The notes beneath the pieces are model-generated. The model did no database searches, was not told the DNA's origin, and worked only from the letters and a program-made list of their open reading frames with translations. Shown piece after piece: positions 39,479-50,288 of a DNA stretch of 64,000 nt (the stretch's first letter is position 1; each line of letters opens with the position of its first letter). Source of the DNA: Panicum virgatum (Eukaryota > Streptophyta > Magnoliopsida > Poales > Poaceae); NCBI RefSeq assembly GCF_016808335.1, contig NC_053149.1:15551714-15615713 (forward strand), read 5' to 3'. Both the position numbers and the translations under genes were made by a program.

Positions 39479-42400
39479 ATGGGCGACCACTACCAGACGC
39501 TGGGGCTCCGGCGCGACGCCACCAAGGCCGAGGTCAAGGCCGCGTTCCGCCGCAGTGCGCTCCGCGACCACCCCGACCGCCACGCCAGCTCCACCGACGC
39601 GGCCGCCCGCGCGGACGCCGCGCGCCGGTTCCGCCTGGCGTCCGACGCGTACCACGTCCTCTCCGATGACCGACGACGCTCCGAGTACGACCTCCGCCTT
39701 CGTGGTTCCACATCATCCTACGCGCGCACCTCCTCCTACGGCTGGGCGTCGTCCTCGTCGGCTTCCTACGGCTACGGCTACGGCCACGGCCACGGCGGTG
39801 GTTCGTGGCGCCGGACGCCTCCGGGAGCAGGCGCCGGCGCGTCGGCGGGATCAATTGATTGGGAATTCCTGCTGAAGGCAGTCACTCGGCGAGGGTTCCT
39901 TATCAATCTGGGATTCGCCAGGTGAGTCAATTTAGGCGTCGAAATTTTCGTCTGTTCAATTCGCTGTCAAAGTGTCAATAGCGCGGTGCGAAAGAGGATT
40001 CGGGAAATGAGCAAGCTAGTCTGTAGCTTCGCTTGCTTAGTTGCTTTGTTCCTTTGATGAGTGCCATCTATTGGTGATTACTAACCAAACAAGGTGAGAT
40101 CAGTTTTTGAACCAAGAACAATCAGAATTGGGCTAAACGTGCAAACGTGGCTCACTACGGTTGCATGTTTAAGTAGCACATCTTCTGTATTAGTGTATTG
40201 CTGTAGGTTTACGGAAAAGAGGTAGCATGATTGTCTTAGACTCTTAGTTGGTGTTAGGTCAATGAAGTTCGCAGTTAGGTTAGTTCGTGAGAAAAATGGA
40301 GAATGAATGCCACACATATGGTTGGTAAAAGTTCTAGAAAACACATTTTTAGTTTTGCAACTAGTGTTATTCAGTGTAGCTTATTTGCTGTCTACCAAGT
40401 ATTATAGTTCCGGTAATTTTTCAGTATTTGAAATATTAGAGCTGTTGATACTTGATAGTTAGGCCCCGTTTAGTTCGCGAAAAATTCGCGAAAAGTTATT
40501 GTAGCACGTTTCGTTGTTATTTGACAAATAATGTCCAATTATGAACTAATTAGATTTAAAAGATTCATCTCGTGCTAATTAGTTAGACTATGTAATTAGT
40601 TATTTTTTTCAACTGTATTTAATGCTTCATGCATGTTGTCGGTGTCCCGACCCGGGGGTCCGGATCCCAACTATTAAATGCCGTGTGTTTCCTCGTCTCA
40701 GATGATGATGCAAGAGGCAACACAGTAACGCACGGGTTTATCCTGGTTCCGGCCATGGGGCCGTACGTCCAGCAAAGGGGTGTACGAGGGCACTGTATTA
40801 TCTTGCACCCGGAGTGCTTGTAGTAGGAGATACAAGCGAGGCGAGAGAGGGAGGGAGGCTCCCAAGTCTCTGCTAGAAGAGGGGTTTGAGCGTGGCGAAT
40901 AACGATGTCGGAAGCTAGGAGCAGGTGCGTGTGCTCTGAGCGGTAGGTGTCTAGAGAGTCGATTTTTTTAAGGGATGCCCGCCTCCTCCTTTTATAGACA
41001 CAAGGAGAGGCGAGATACATGAGTAGGGGAACACGGAAGTCGCCGTCTTCCCCCGAATCGCGGGGGTGCAGTGGTCAAACACTGTAGAGAGTGCACTATG
41101 GGGCATGGCGTTGGGCGTGACGATCGTCCTGGCCATCGTCCTTGGTCTCGCGGAGATCGCGCCGGCGTCCTGCCAACCCCTGCAGGCGGAATGGTCGTCA
41201 CTGTAGGGCGTACAGTTCTCCAGATGTGGCGTTCCGTAGACCTTGCGGGTCAGGGTCTTGCGTACTCCAGCGGCGGCGGGGCACGCGGCGGTCCCGGACC
41301 CCCTGGACGGAGTGCTGACGTGCACACTTAGGAGGTCCGGGAGACACGTGGAGGTCCCGGACCCCTCGAGGGGGGAGGTCCGGGCTCCTGGCTGCGAGTG
41401 ATGGGCGTCCCTCTCCGAGGGGCTCGTGGCGACACCGGACCTCCTCCCAAGCAGGAGGTGGGCCCGGGGCCATACGTGTGCTGATGTAAAGTCCGGACGG
41501 CCGGAGTTGGCAGAATAGTGCGGGGAGTAGTGCGGGGCACGCTCCGTCCCGCGTCGCAGGTCCCATAGTATCGCCACAGCGCCCGGGATGACGGAGCAGT
41601 GACCGGAGTTGGCGGATGGGACTCCGGTCATAGCCACCGCGGGAAATGGCGGTCTGACACCGTCTGTTCTGAGCACTGTGGAGGAGTGGTTGGCACTTAA
41701 AGCCTCCGTACGACGGGCGGGTGAGCTGCAGGGCTGTTTGTCCCTTGCGCCGAGGGGTGGCCTCGAGCGAAGCGGAGATGATTCGCCCGCTCGAGGGTAG
41801 GTTCGCTACCCTCGAGCGATGCGGAGATGTGCCGCCCGCTCGAGGGTAGGTTCGCTACCCCCGAGCGAGGCGGAGATGATTCGCCCGCTCGAGGGTAGGT
41901 TCGCTACCCTCGAGCGAGGCGGAGATGTAGGGCGCAGTCGAGGGGTCTCGACGGGAGCCCTCGAGCGAGGCGGAAACCACCCCGCAGTCCGAGGAGAGCG
42001 TGGATGGGCCGCACCGTGTCGGTGGGCCATGTGTTTGGGCTTCTTTGAGTCCTTTCCTTTCTTCCAGATCGGACGGAGTCCGTGGGCCTTTATAGGCCCA
42101 GTTGCCTTAGCATGTTGTCGGTACCCTGCAGTAGGGATACCCACTCTTACTGCAGGGAAGCAGGACCCGCGTAGTTATCCGTAGCTGCGCGGGAGAGACG
42201 GAGTAGCCAGGCCCCACAGGCCAGGCTTTTTCCCTCACCAGGCCAACGGCCCCGGACCGTTCCCCGCCTGAGGATGGGTCCGGTGGCGCCACGTGTCTCC
42301 ATGGAAGGGAAGCTCCAAGCTGACCGCCGAAGCCTCGGACCCCCAGAGGGGTCCGGGACCTCCTACGCCCGTCCGGGCTCCCCTCACCGTGTAGGGGTCC

Positions 42401-45400
42401 GAAGCCGCCACGTGTCCCAGGAAAAACAGGCGCTCAAGCGCAAGCAGCCAGGGCTCCGGACCTCCCAAGGAATCCGGACCCCCGCGGGGTCCCGGACCCC
42501 TCATAGGGTCCTGGATAGCAACCGGACCCCTCTCCAAGGGAAAGTTTGGACGCCCCGCCTCAGGGTGGTCCGGGGCCGACACGTGTATGAGGCCCTTGGT
42601 CTCCATATTGAGGTCCACCTACCTTCGCATTTATTGCGGTAGGTGGACGTCCACTTTGATATAGTGGAAGCCGAGGCGTTTGACTGACCAGGGGGCACTA
42701 TTGATCGCGTATTACCAAGGCAGTGGAGCCGATGGCGCCGCCCATGCCGCGTCTGCCAGTCTGCCGTAACAGTCGGATACGACGGCTCGGCTTCCCCATT
42801 ATGACGCTACATAATAGCCTCAGCAGGCCACGCCGCAAGCTACGCTACTCCAACGGGCGCCTCGCTGACGGGACAAGAGAAGACCCCCTGTGTCAGAAGA
42901 GCAGCAGTACGCATATCGAAGGAAAGATTCGCTACCACTGTAGCCACAGTCACGTTGGGCCCACCTGTCGGGGCATCAACGTTCTATGTATCCGCCCCCC
43001 CCCCCCTTTGATCTATAAAAGGGGAGAGCGCCGTTAGAAAACCTCAGGCTGGGTAAGAGCCAAGACCAGCAGAGGATAGATTCATTCACACAACCAAGAC
43101 AATACATCTCCCAGTGGACGTAGGGTATTACGCTCCGGCGGCCCGAACCACTCTAAATCGTGTGTTCCTGAGTCCCAATCTCAGCGTAGATCTAGCCCCA
43201 TCGCCTAGTACTTCCCCGAGTACTCCCTCACTGGGAATAGGCGGGTGCGCTCCGCCACCCGGCTGTGGGTACCCCTGAAAATCCCCGCGACATTTTGGCG
43301 CCGTCCGTGGGGAAGACAGGCGTTGGCTGGATCTTCAGGCCTCTGGGCTGCGTTCTCCCTCTGCAACGGCAAACTTGAAGATGAAGGAAGGCACACTCAC
43401 TCCGCATGCTATGGCACCGGCGCTCCGACGACCTCGGTGCGGCGGCGCACGGCAGCGGCGTCTGCTGTGTGTCGCCACCGCGACACCTCAGAGCCGGCGT
43501 AGCAGCATGCAGCGGAGGCGCCGCTGCGCGCCGCCGCCCCTACGTCGACTCAAGGTTTTCTCTCAAGCAACGGCCACGCCCCCTCTGCGATGGCATGACG
43601 TCGGCTCAAGGCTTTCTCTCAACTTGGAGCCTAGAGCCGACAGCCATCCCGGAGGAAGTTGACTGAGACCTCCTGCCGCAGCAGCACCGGAGATCCACCT
43701 CAGCGTTGCTCGGTGCTGCTGCAGGCAGGACCCCGCCACCTCGCGCGGGGGCCCTTGGCGCTAGCACCAAGGACAAGCCGGCGAACGACCGCACTTCTCC
43801 ACGCGTCGCACCGGTCCATCTGCTGCGCAAGGGTTCTGGTTTCCATCGGCAACGGCGACGGCAGGGGGAGGGGGCCTCTTCCATTCAAGGCCAAAGAATT
43901 TGTCTCATGCCATGTAAGCATGTGACAGCTCTTAGGCAAGGAGGGGCCCCCCGAGCTCCCGAGGTGATCCTGGATGATGCGGTTCAGGCACGTCCAAGGT
44001 GCCTTCACCTCCGAAGAACACGCTGTATAGCATGCAGCCGTAGGTTACTCCTAAGAAAGGAATAAGAGAATTTCTCCTTTGTAATAGCGTGGTGTCTATG
44101 TGTGTGTCCAGAGCGGTTAAGGTCCGACCTTGTAAACCCGGCCTCTGGCCCTATCACACAAACAGGCAAAAGCGGTCCGGAGCGGTGGAGGTCCGACCTC
44201 GTAATCCCGACCTCTGATGTATACCGTGATAACCACAATGATAAAGGAGATTTTCTTTCTTGACCTTATCTAGGCTCCACCCCGGTTACATTCATTCATT
44301 CTGGATGGCTGTTTTTTCGGTTGACCATTTCTTCCTCCCAAACAGAGTCTTTACCATTGTTGCTAACAATCCAAGTTGAGTTGCTGGCTTGTGGTCAGGT
44401 GAAGACACCCCTTCTAGCTGGAAGGCAGTCCGGACCCCTAGGGACCTGCTCTGGAGAAGTGGTATTTGTATCCTGGGGTAGAGAAGCTCCGCGTGGCTTA
44501 GCCTGGTAATGTACCCTAAGTTTACGTACTTCACTACCCTGTTACAAGTACTCTAGTATCCAGGACTGCTGACTTTAGAGGTCCCGGGCTCTCTTCTAGT
44601 ATAAGGCTTGGTTTCTTTGCACCTTACTATGAGGTCCGGTAACATGCTTCATCGGATTGTCAGCAACGGCCGCTCCGGCGGAGACCGCTCGCCCCGGTCG
44701 TTCCAAGTCCACTCCGGTGGCCCGCTCCGGCGGAGACCGCTCGCCCCGGTCGCTCCAAGTCCACTCCGGTGGCCCGCTCCGGCGGAGACCGCTCGCCCCG
44801 GTCGCTCCAAGTCCACTCCGGTGGCCCGCTCCGGCGGAGACCGCTCGCCCCGGTCGCTCCAAGTCCACTCCGGTGGCCCGCTCTGGCGGAGACCGCTCGC
44901 CCCGGTCGCTCCAAGTCCACTCCGGTGGCCCGCTCCGGCGGAGACCGCTCGCCACGGTCGCTCCAAGTCCACTCCGGTGGCCCGCTCCGGCGGAGACCGC
45001 TCGCCCCGGTCGCTCCAAGTCCACTCCGGTGGCCCGCTCCGGCGGAGACCGCTCGCCACGGTCGCTCCAAGTCCACTCCGGTGGCCCGCTCCGGCGGAGA
45101 CCGCTCGCCACGGTCGCTCCAAGTCCACTCCGGTGGCCCGCTCCGGCGGAGACCGCTCGCCACGGTCGCTCCAAGTCCACTCCGGTGGCCCGCTCCGGCG
45201 GAGACCGCTCGCCACGGTCGCTCCAAGTCCACTCCGGTGGCCCGCTCCGGCGGAGACCGCTCGCCACGGTCGCTCCAAGTCCACTCCGGTGGCCCGCTCC
45301 GGCGGAGACCGCTCGCCCCGGTCGCTCCAAGTCCACTCCGGTGGCCCGCTCCGGCGGAGACCGCTCGCCACGGTCGACAAAAGCCGGGTCCGAGAAGTAG

Positions 45401-47966
45401 TGCTACCCCCTGAGCGATCCGAAGTCCGTGTAGCCGCTTAGCTTGGTTCCGTACCCTAAGCCTACACCTTCGTCGCCCCGTGGAGAGCACTCTAGTACCT
45501 AAACCAGGCAACAAGCATACCGGCCTCAGGGGTCCGGGATGCCCACTCTCTCCAAGAGCACACCAACGCAATCAAGTTGCGTAGGAACACATCACGGTGG
45601 TGGCCCCACCCGCGGGTTCGGACCTCTCCCGAGGTGGGCCCGGGGGCCACTGTCGGTACCCCAGGACTGGGGTACCCCCTCTTGCTGTGACTAGGCAAGA
45701 GCCTTTGTAGTCATCCTTGACTACAACCAAACAGCCGGACCCCTGCAGTCCGAAGTCCTGTCCTCCCGACAAAGGTCCGGACCTGTTCCACAGCCGGGGA
45801 AGGTCTGGGAACGCCACGTGTCCCAGGAAAAACAGGCGCTCAAGCGCAAGCAGCCAGGGCTCCGGACCTCCCAAGGAATCCGGACCCCCGCGGGGTCCCG
45901 GACCCCTCATAGGGTCCTGGATAGCAACCGGACCCCTCTCCAAGGGAAAGTTTGGACGCCCCGCCTCAGGGTGGTCCGGGGCCGACACGTGTATGAGGCC
46001 CTTGGTCTCCATATTGAGGTCCACCTACCTTCGCATTTATTGCGGTAGGTGGACGTCCACTTTGATATAGTGGAAGCCGAGGCGTTTGACTGACCAGGGG
46101 GCACTATTGATCGCGTATTACCAAGGCAGTGGAGCCGATGGCGCCGCCCATGCCGCGTCTGCCAGTCTGCCGTAACAGTCGGATACGACGGCTCGGCTTC
46201 CCCATTATGACGCTACATAATAGCCTCAGCAGGCCACGCCGCAAGCTACGCTACTCCAACGGGCGCCTCGCTGACGGGACAAGAGAAGACCCCCTGTGTC
46301 AGAAGAGCAGCAGTACGCATATCGAAGGAAAGATTCGCTACCACTGTAGCCACAGTCACGTTGGGCCCACCTGTCGGGGCATCAACGTTCTATGTATCCG
46401 CCCCCCCCCCTTTGATCTATAAAAGGGGAGAGCGCCGTTAGAAAACCTCAGGCTGGGTAAGAGCCAAGACCAGCAGAGGATAGATTCATTCACACAACCA
46501 AGACAATACATCTCCCAGTGGACGTAGGGTATTACGCTCCGGCGGCCCGAACCACTCTAAATCGTGTGTTCCTGAGTCCCAATCTCAGCGTAGATCTAGC
46601 CCCATCGCCTAGTACTTCCCCGAGTACTCCCTCACTGGGAATAGGCGGGTGCGCTCCGCCACCCGGCTGTGGGTACCCCTGAAAATCCCCGCGACACATG
46701 TGTTTGCGTTTTTAAAGCGATCTTAGTACCCCGATTAGGGTGTCCCTAATCGTGGTACTCGACACATGTGTTCGAAAATTCGATGTGACGGGTACTGTAG
46801 AAAACTTTTTGGGAAGTGAACGGGGCCTTAGCGTCTCATTTATAACTCTGTACTGCTGCAGTGTATTGCTATCTGGAGCAGCTTTTCTGGATGGGAGTAT
46901 TCTAGAAATTTGGAAGATGAGTAACTCTGGGGTATGTGTTTTTCATTCTTTTTCGCAATGTTCACATAATCACATTGATCCTCTTTGTATGATCAATCGA
47001 ACCCCGACTATTCAGGACTAATCAGAACGAATCATATCAACCGCCAATAATAAACTGTTTTGCATTAACTTTTAAATTGTTGTAATTTGGGGTTATGCCA
47101 ATGGGTTCTGCCCCTTCCTGTCTCGTTTCTTACTTCCGTGTCATCTACATGTTGTCACTTTGGCAGTAATGAGCAGATAGATCATAATATGTTGCATGGG
47201 TAGGCAGAAAAAATGGTTTCAAACGTCAATTTCCTCATGGTATAGCCCTTTTCGTTTTTGCATATGTTGAGTGGTGGACTTAAGGCAAAGCCTGCACAAG
47301 GCGTAACTAGCTACTTGAGACACATTAGCATGGTTACCTGCAGTGGCGGACCCAGCGCCTGGCCACCCGGGGCACCGGCCCGGGCTCACCTAGGAGCGGC
47401 ACCTGCACAAACTCCGTGCAAAAGAATATAGTGACAGAACGTGCCCCTATTGGTAAATGCAAATATTGAAAATTGCTATATCCTGCCGTAGAGAAAGATT
47501 GTAATGGCTGGAATGTGCCCCTAATCCCATATTTGGTAAACGCAAATATTGAAAATTACGACATACTGCCATAGAGAAAGATTGTATGGCTGTGCCCCTA
47601 TTGGTAAATGCAAATATTGAAAATTGCTATATCCTGCCATAGAGAGAGATTGTAATGGCTGGAATGTGCCCCTAATAATCCCCTATTTGGTAAATGCAAA
47701 TATTGAAAATAACTACATACTGCCATAGAGAAAGATTGTAATGGCTGGAATGTGCCCCTAATCTTTTATTGGTAAATGCAAATATTTGAAAATTACTGCA
47801 TCATTTATTTAAAATAATTACTGCATCCTGCTGTATATAAAGCACGTATGCTGACAACCGCGACCCCTCAGTCAACACTGCTTGTACTTTTACTGTGCAG
47901 AAATCATTTGAGGATGCCATGGAGTCGATTGAGAAAGTGAAAAGGACGCATAAAGGAGATAGGTAG
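39479..47966 (+). CDS. J-domain (DnaJ-like) protein, three exons
   Basis: Exons 39479-39921, 46862-46931 and 47901-47966 (GT-AG, phases consistent) encode 192 residues. The J domain spans residues 4 to about 73 with the HPD motif at 31-33 (RDHPDRH), which stimulates Hsp70 ATPase. A Ser/Tyr/Gly/His-rich linker (YGYGYGHGHGGG) follows, then a hydrophobic C-terminal segment built across the exon 1-2 junction (LINLGFASVLLSGAAFL), possibly a membrane anchor, and a short charged tail. There is no zinc-finger or C-terminal substrate domain, so it is a class C J protein. Intron 1 is 6.94 kb because of nested transposons; the coding sequence is untouched. Partner and compartment are unknown. Confidence 0.88.
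42116..43292 (+). repeat. 5' LTR of the non-autonomous element
   Basis: 1177 bp. TATA box CTATAAAAGGGG at about 43013-43024 after a C14 run. An imperfect inverted repeat (GTAGGTGGAC around 42610-42655) is present. The distal U3 (42116-42405) has no counterpart in the 3' LTR. Confidence 0.9.
43293..44660 (+). other. internal region of the non-autonomous element, unknown content
   Basis: Frames at 43375-43662 and 43706-44065 are GC-rich and show no known domain. Two related segments with GGTCCGACCT(T/C)GTAA at 44120-44220 are a local repeat. The lack of gag and pol similarity marks the element as non-autonomous. Confidence 0.6.
44665..45375. repeat. 52-bp tandem repeat array, about 14 copies
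   Basis: Unit core CTCCGGCGGAGACCGCTCGC plus GGTCGCTCCAAGTCCACTCC. The spacing between successive copies is 52 bases (44705, 44757, 44809). Copies fall into two variants (GCCCCGGTC and GCCACGGTC). The unit has no stop codon in any frame, so long frames appear in all directions. I take these as by-products and not genes. Confidence 0.95.
45651..46696 (+). repeat. 3' LTR of the non-autonomous element
   Basis: 1046 bp. Its shared part (45812-46696) matches 42408-43292 apart from C-run length. The distal U3 (45651-45811) is of a different type from the 5' LTR. Confidence 0.9.
47341..47810. repeat. ~100-bp tandem repeats in intron 2 of the J-domain gene
   Basis: Five diverged units share GGTAAATGCAAATATTGAAAA and GCCATAGAGAAAGATTGTA, starting near 47435. 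They are preceded by CAGTGGCGGACCCAGCG at 47341, which looks like a terminus of a hAT-type element. No matching right end was found. Confidence 0.75.
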
Positions 47967-49424
47967 TAGAAGTTCCTGTGTTTCACGAATTCTCGGTACA
48001 TATTGCTGTCCAGATCCGTTGTTCCTCTGTAATACGTATAGTTCTGATTTCTGGATGTGTCTGTCTTTCACGAAGTTGTGCTTGGCCCTAGTAAGACCAT
48101 GTGGTAAGTGGGGTCTGCGTTCACCCTTTATACACAAAAAAATGTACTGTTAATTCTTTCGTTGATGAAAATAAGTAATTATGTTGAATAAATAAATGTA
48201 ATTCGCGTACGCTTTGAGAAAAGGCTCTATGGACTTTGCAGCTTTACTATTGTTCATAGTAGAGGGAAATACCAATCTAGTTAATCAAGCTGTACGTTTG
48301 AGTATGTTTTGGTTCAGCACCCTGACATTGTTGTTGTCGTCTAAAGCCTAACCGAAGGATATGAATACTGTATGACCATTTCTTTCCAAACTTGTTTTCG
48401 TAGCTTAAAGAAAAGGGTTCCTTCGCTCACGTGGACGCGAGTTATGGTTAAAGAGGCAGACCAGTGCCCATCATCCTGGCTGATATACGCGTCGAGGCAT
48501 CGGTTTCTGCTAGGGTTGTTGCTGAGTGCTGACGCTGCGTTCACACTCACCTGGTGGCTGGTGCGGCCCTCCCATGGCCTCGCGGTTGCGTTCACACTGC
48601 TGTGCTGTGGACCACCAGTCAATGCCCCTCGACTGTCTCTCGTGATCTCGTCTCTACTACTACTGCTAGTCTGCTGAAACCTTCCTGGTCCCTGAAACCG
48701 CGACAGCCTGATAGCACAATCTAAACACCGTTCACTTTGGGGAATAATCTTCTCGTTTTGCCGAAACAAACCAAATTCTTCTTCTCCCCCAAATAGCAAG
48801 GCGACATAAAGAATCGATTCGAGAATGATTAGGACAATCTATGGAACAAGCAACGAGAAGTCGAGAAGGAACCATGACAGCCATGTCATGCAGAAGCTAA
48901 ACCACAGCGCTTACTAGCCTAACACTACTTGCTTTACAGGGCATCCAAAAACTCCATGGTTGCTACTGCTAGTCTGCTAGTACACTAGTAGCATAACATC
49001 ATCGAGGCACCGGCTGACAGCCGTCCGATCCTCACATCAGACGGGCCAAAAACTACCCTAACAGGTTGCTACCAAGCTCTGGACAGACAAGAGCGAAATG
49101 ATCAACTACCAACTGCCGCAAAAGATTTGCTGTGTTTAGTTGCAAAATCTTTCTTTCCAAACTTCACTATTCACCTATCACATCAAATCTTTTGCTTCAT
49201 GCATGTATGAAGTACTAAATGTAGATAAATAAAAAAACTAATTGCATAGTTTTAATGTATGTTGCGAGACGAATTTTTTGAGCCTAGTTAGCCTATGATA
49301 AAATAATATTTACCATAAACAAATGAAAAATGTTACAGTGTTCTACAGAATCCGATGGGAACTTTTTTACCACTTTTTGCGGATCACAGCCTTTACTCCC
49401 TCCGCGCGCCAGCTCGTCGCGCCG
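47967..49424. other. intergenic between the J-domain and VQ genes
   Basis: 3' flanks of both convergent genes. No coding frame with a recognisable domain. A MITE-like fragment occupies about 49130-49345. Confidence 0.45.
49130..49345. mobile_element. MITE fragment related to the Tourist-like group
   Basis: Contains GTGTTTAGTTGCAAAATC, a conserved interior with GCGAGACGAATTTTTTGAGCC and TGTTACAG near the right. The right terminus is not intact and no target duplication was found. Confidence 0.5.
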
Positions 49425-50162
49425 TCAGATGATTCCCCAGCTCTCCAGGGTCGGGAAGTCGATCATCGCCTCCATCTGCACCAGCAGCGCCAACGGGTCG
49501 TCGTTCCCTGCTGCCGCGGCGGTGGGGGCCGTGGCGGCCGGCGCGTACCCGCGGCTCGAGCTCTTGACCTCCGGCGCCGGCGCGGCGCGGTCGAGGAGGA
49601 ACGCGGACGTGTCAAGCGTCGGGAGCACGAACGAGGGCGCCAGCGTCCAGCTGGGCGCCGCGGCGGCGGCGGTGCGCTCCGGGGCGACGGAGGAGGGAGG
49701 ACCTGCTGGGACGCGGGCGGGGAGGCCGGTGACCTCCTGCACCATGCGGCGGAAGTTGGCCGGGTCCGCGGTGATGTAGGTGGTCTGCGGGCGCCGCAAA
49801 GGCCGCGGCTTGCGCTTGCTGACGCGGCCGGCCTTAGGTCCCTTCAGGGCCCGAGCCGGCGGGCGGCCAGCGGGCCCGGACGACGGCGCCGGCGCGTCGT
49901 GGCCGCTGGAGAGGAGCTCGGAGGCGGAGGAGGTCGTCGAGGAGGACGGGGTGGCCGGGGAGGAGAAGGGCGAGGCGGCGGCGGCGGCGGCGTAGGCGTA
50001 GGCGTGGGCGGGCGCCATGGAGGCGCGGAGCGCGGAGGTGAGCGCCTTGTTCTCGAAGGCAGCGGCGGGGAAGGAGCAGCAGTGGCTGGCGGCGGCGTGG
50101 GTCGGCGCCGGCGTCGGGAGGTGGGCCCAGGTGGGGTCGAGGCCAGCGAAGCGGTTTGCCAT
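49425..50162 (-). CDS. VQ-motif protein, single exon
   Basis: 245 residues, ATG at 50162-50160, TGA at 49427-49425. The VQ signature FRRMVQEVTG is at residues 137-146, matching FxxxVQxxTG. Upstream is a basic cluster (SKRKPRPLRR, residues 116-125) that could be a nuclear signal. The rest is Ala/Ser/Pro-rich. An acidic C-terminal end (ALLVQMEAMIDFPTLESW) is typical of the subgroup. VQ proteins bind WRKY factors in the nucleus and adjust defence and development genes. VQ genes usually lack introns, as here. A TATA box (CCTATAAATCC) lies about 115 bases upstream. Confidence 0.92.
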   Translation of the reverse strand: MANRFAGLDPTWAHLPTPAPTHAAASHCCSFPAAAFENKALTSALRASMAPAHAYAYAAAAAASPFSSPATPSSSTTSSASELLSSGHDAPAPSSGPAGRPPARALKGPKAGRVSKRKPRPLRRPQTTYITADPANFRRMVQEVTGLPARVPAGPPSSVAPERTAAAAAPSWTLAPSFVLPTLDTSAFLLDRAAPAPEVKSSSRGYAPAATAPTAAAAGNDDPLALLVQMEAMIDFPTLESWGII

Positions 50163-50278
50163 GGCTGGGAGATGAGGGGTGCGCGAGCTCTCGATCGATC
50201 GCAGGCTGGATCGATTTGGGTGAGGTGAGTGGGTGGGGAAGAAGTGTGTGGGAGGGGTTACGGGGGAGACGGCGGTGG

Positions 50279-50288
50279 GATTTATAGG
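50279..50288 (-). promoter_or_regulatory. TATA box of the VQ gene
   Basis: Minus-strand CTATAAATCC about 115 bases before the VQ start codon. Confidence 0.65.

Larger units (their letters stand above)
42116..46696 (+). mobile_element. non-autonomous LTR retrotransposon with unlike LTRs
   Basis: 5' LTR 42116-43292, PBS from 43296 (TGGCGCCGTCCGTGGGGA), internal region to 45650, polypurine tract at 45636-45650, 3' LTR 45651-46696. Perfect CATGT flanks at 42111-42115 and 46697-46701 show one insertion event. Both LTRs start TGTCGGTACC and end CCCCGCGACA. From GCCACGTGTCCCAGG to the end they are identical apart from a poly-C length, but the first ~290 bases (5') and ~165 bases (3') differ strongly. 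The 2.36-kb internal region has no gag or pol, so it must be mobilised by another element. Confidence 0.92.
40637..46764 (-). mobile_element. solo LTR split by a second LTR element
   Basis: Outer ends TGTCGGTGTCC and GTACTCGACA, flanked by perfect CATGT (40632-40636, 46765-46769). The two halves (40637-42115 and 46702-46764) together match the solo LTR at 17228-18750 along their length. The minus-strand TATA box CTATAAAAGGAGG is at about 40985-40998. The element carries no internal region of its own. A run of CGAGCG(A/G)(G/T)GCGGAGATG units at 41760-41950 forms local repeats. Confidence 0.9.
40462..46827. mobile_element. Tourist-like MITE split by an LTR insertion
   Basis: The left part 40462-40636 begins GGCCCCGTTTAGTTC and the right part 46770-46827 ends GAAGTGAACGGGGCC. 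TTA flanks both ends (40459-40461 and 46828-46830). Without the inserted LTR the MITE is about 230 bp. It lies in intron 1 of the J-domain gene. Confidence 0.85.

Noticed and set aside
44596..45571. Long overlapping frames of 200-300 codons on both strands, rich in Arg/Ser/Gly
   Set aside because: They are all readings of the stop-free 52-bp repeat; no frame has a domain or a sensible start.
49323..50228. 301-codon plus-strand frame
   Set aside because: Shadow of the VQ gene; Gly/Arg-rich with no domain.
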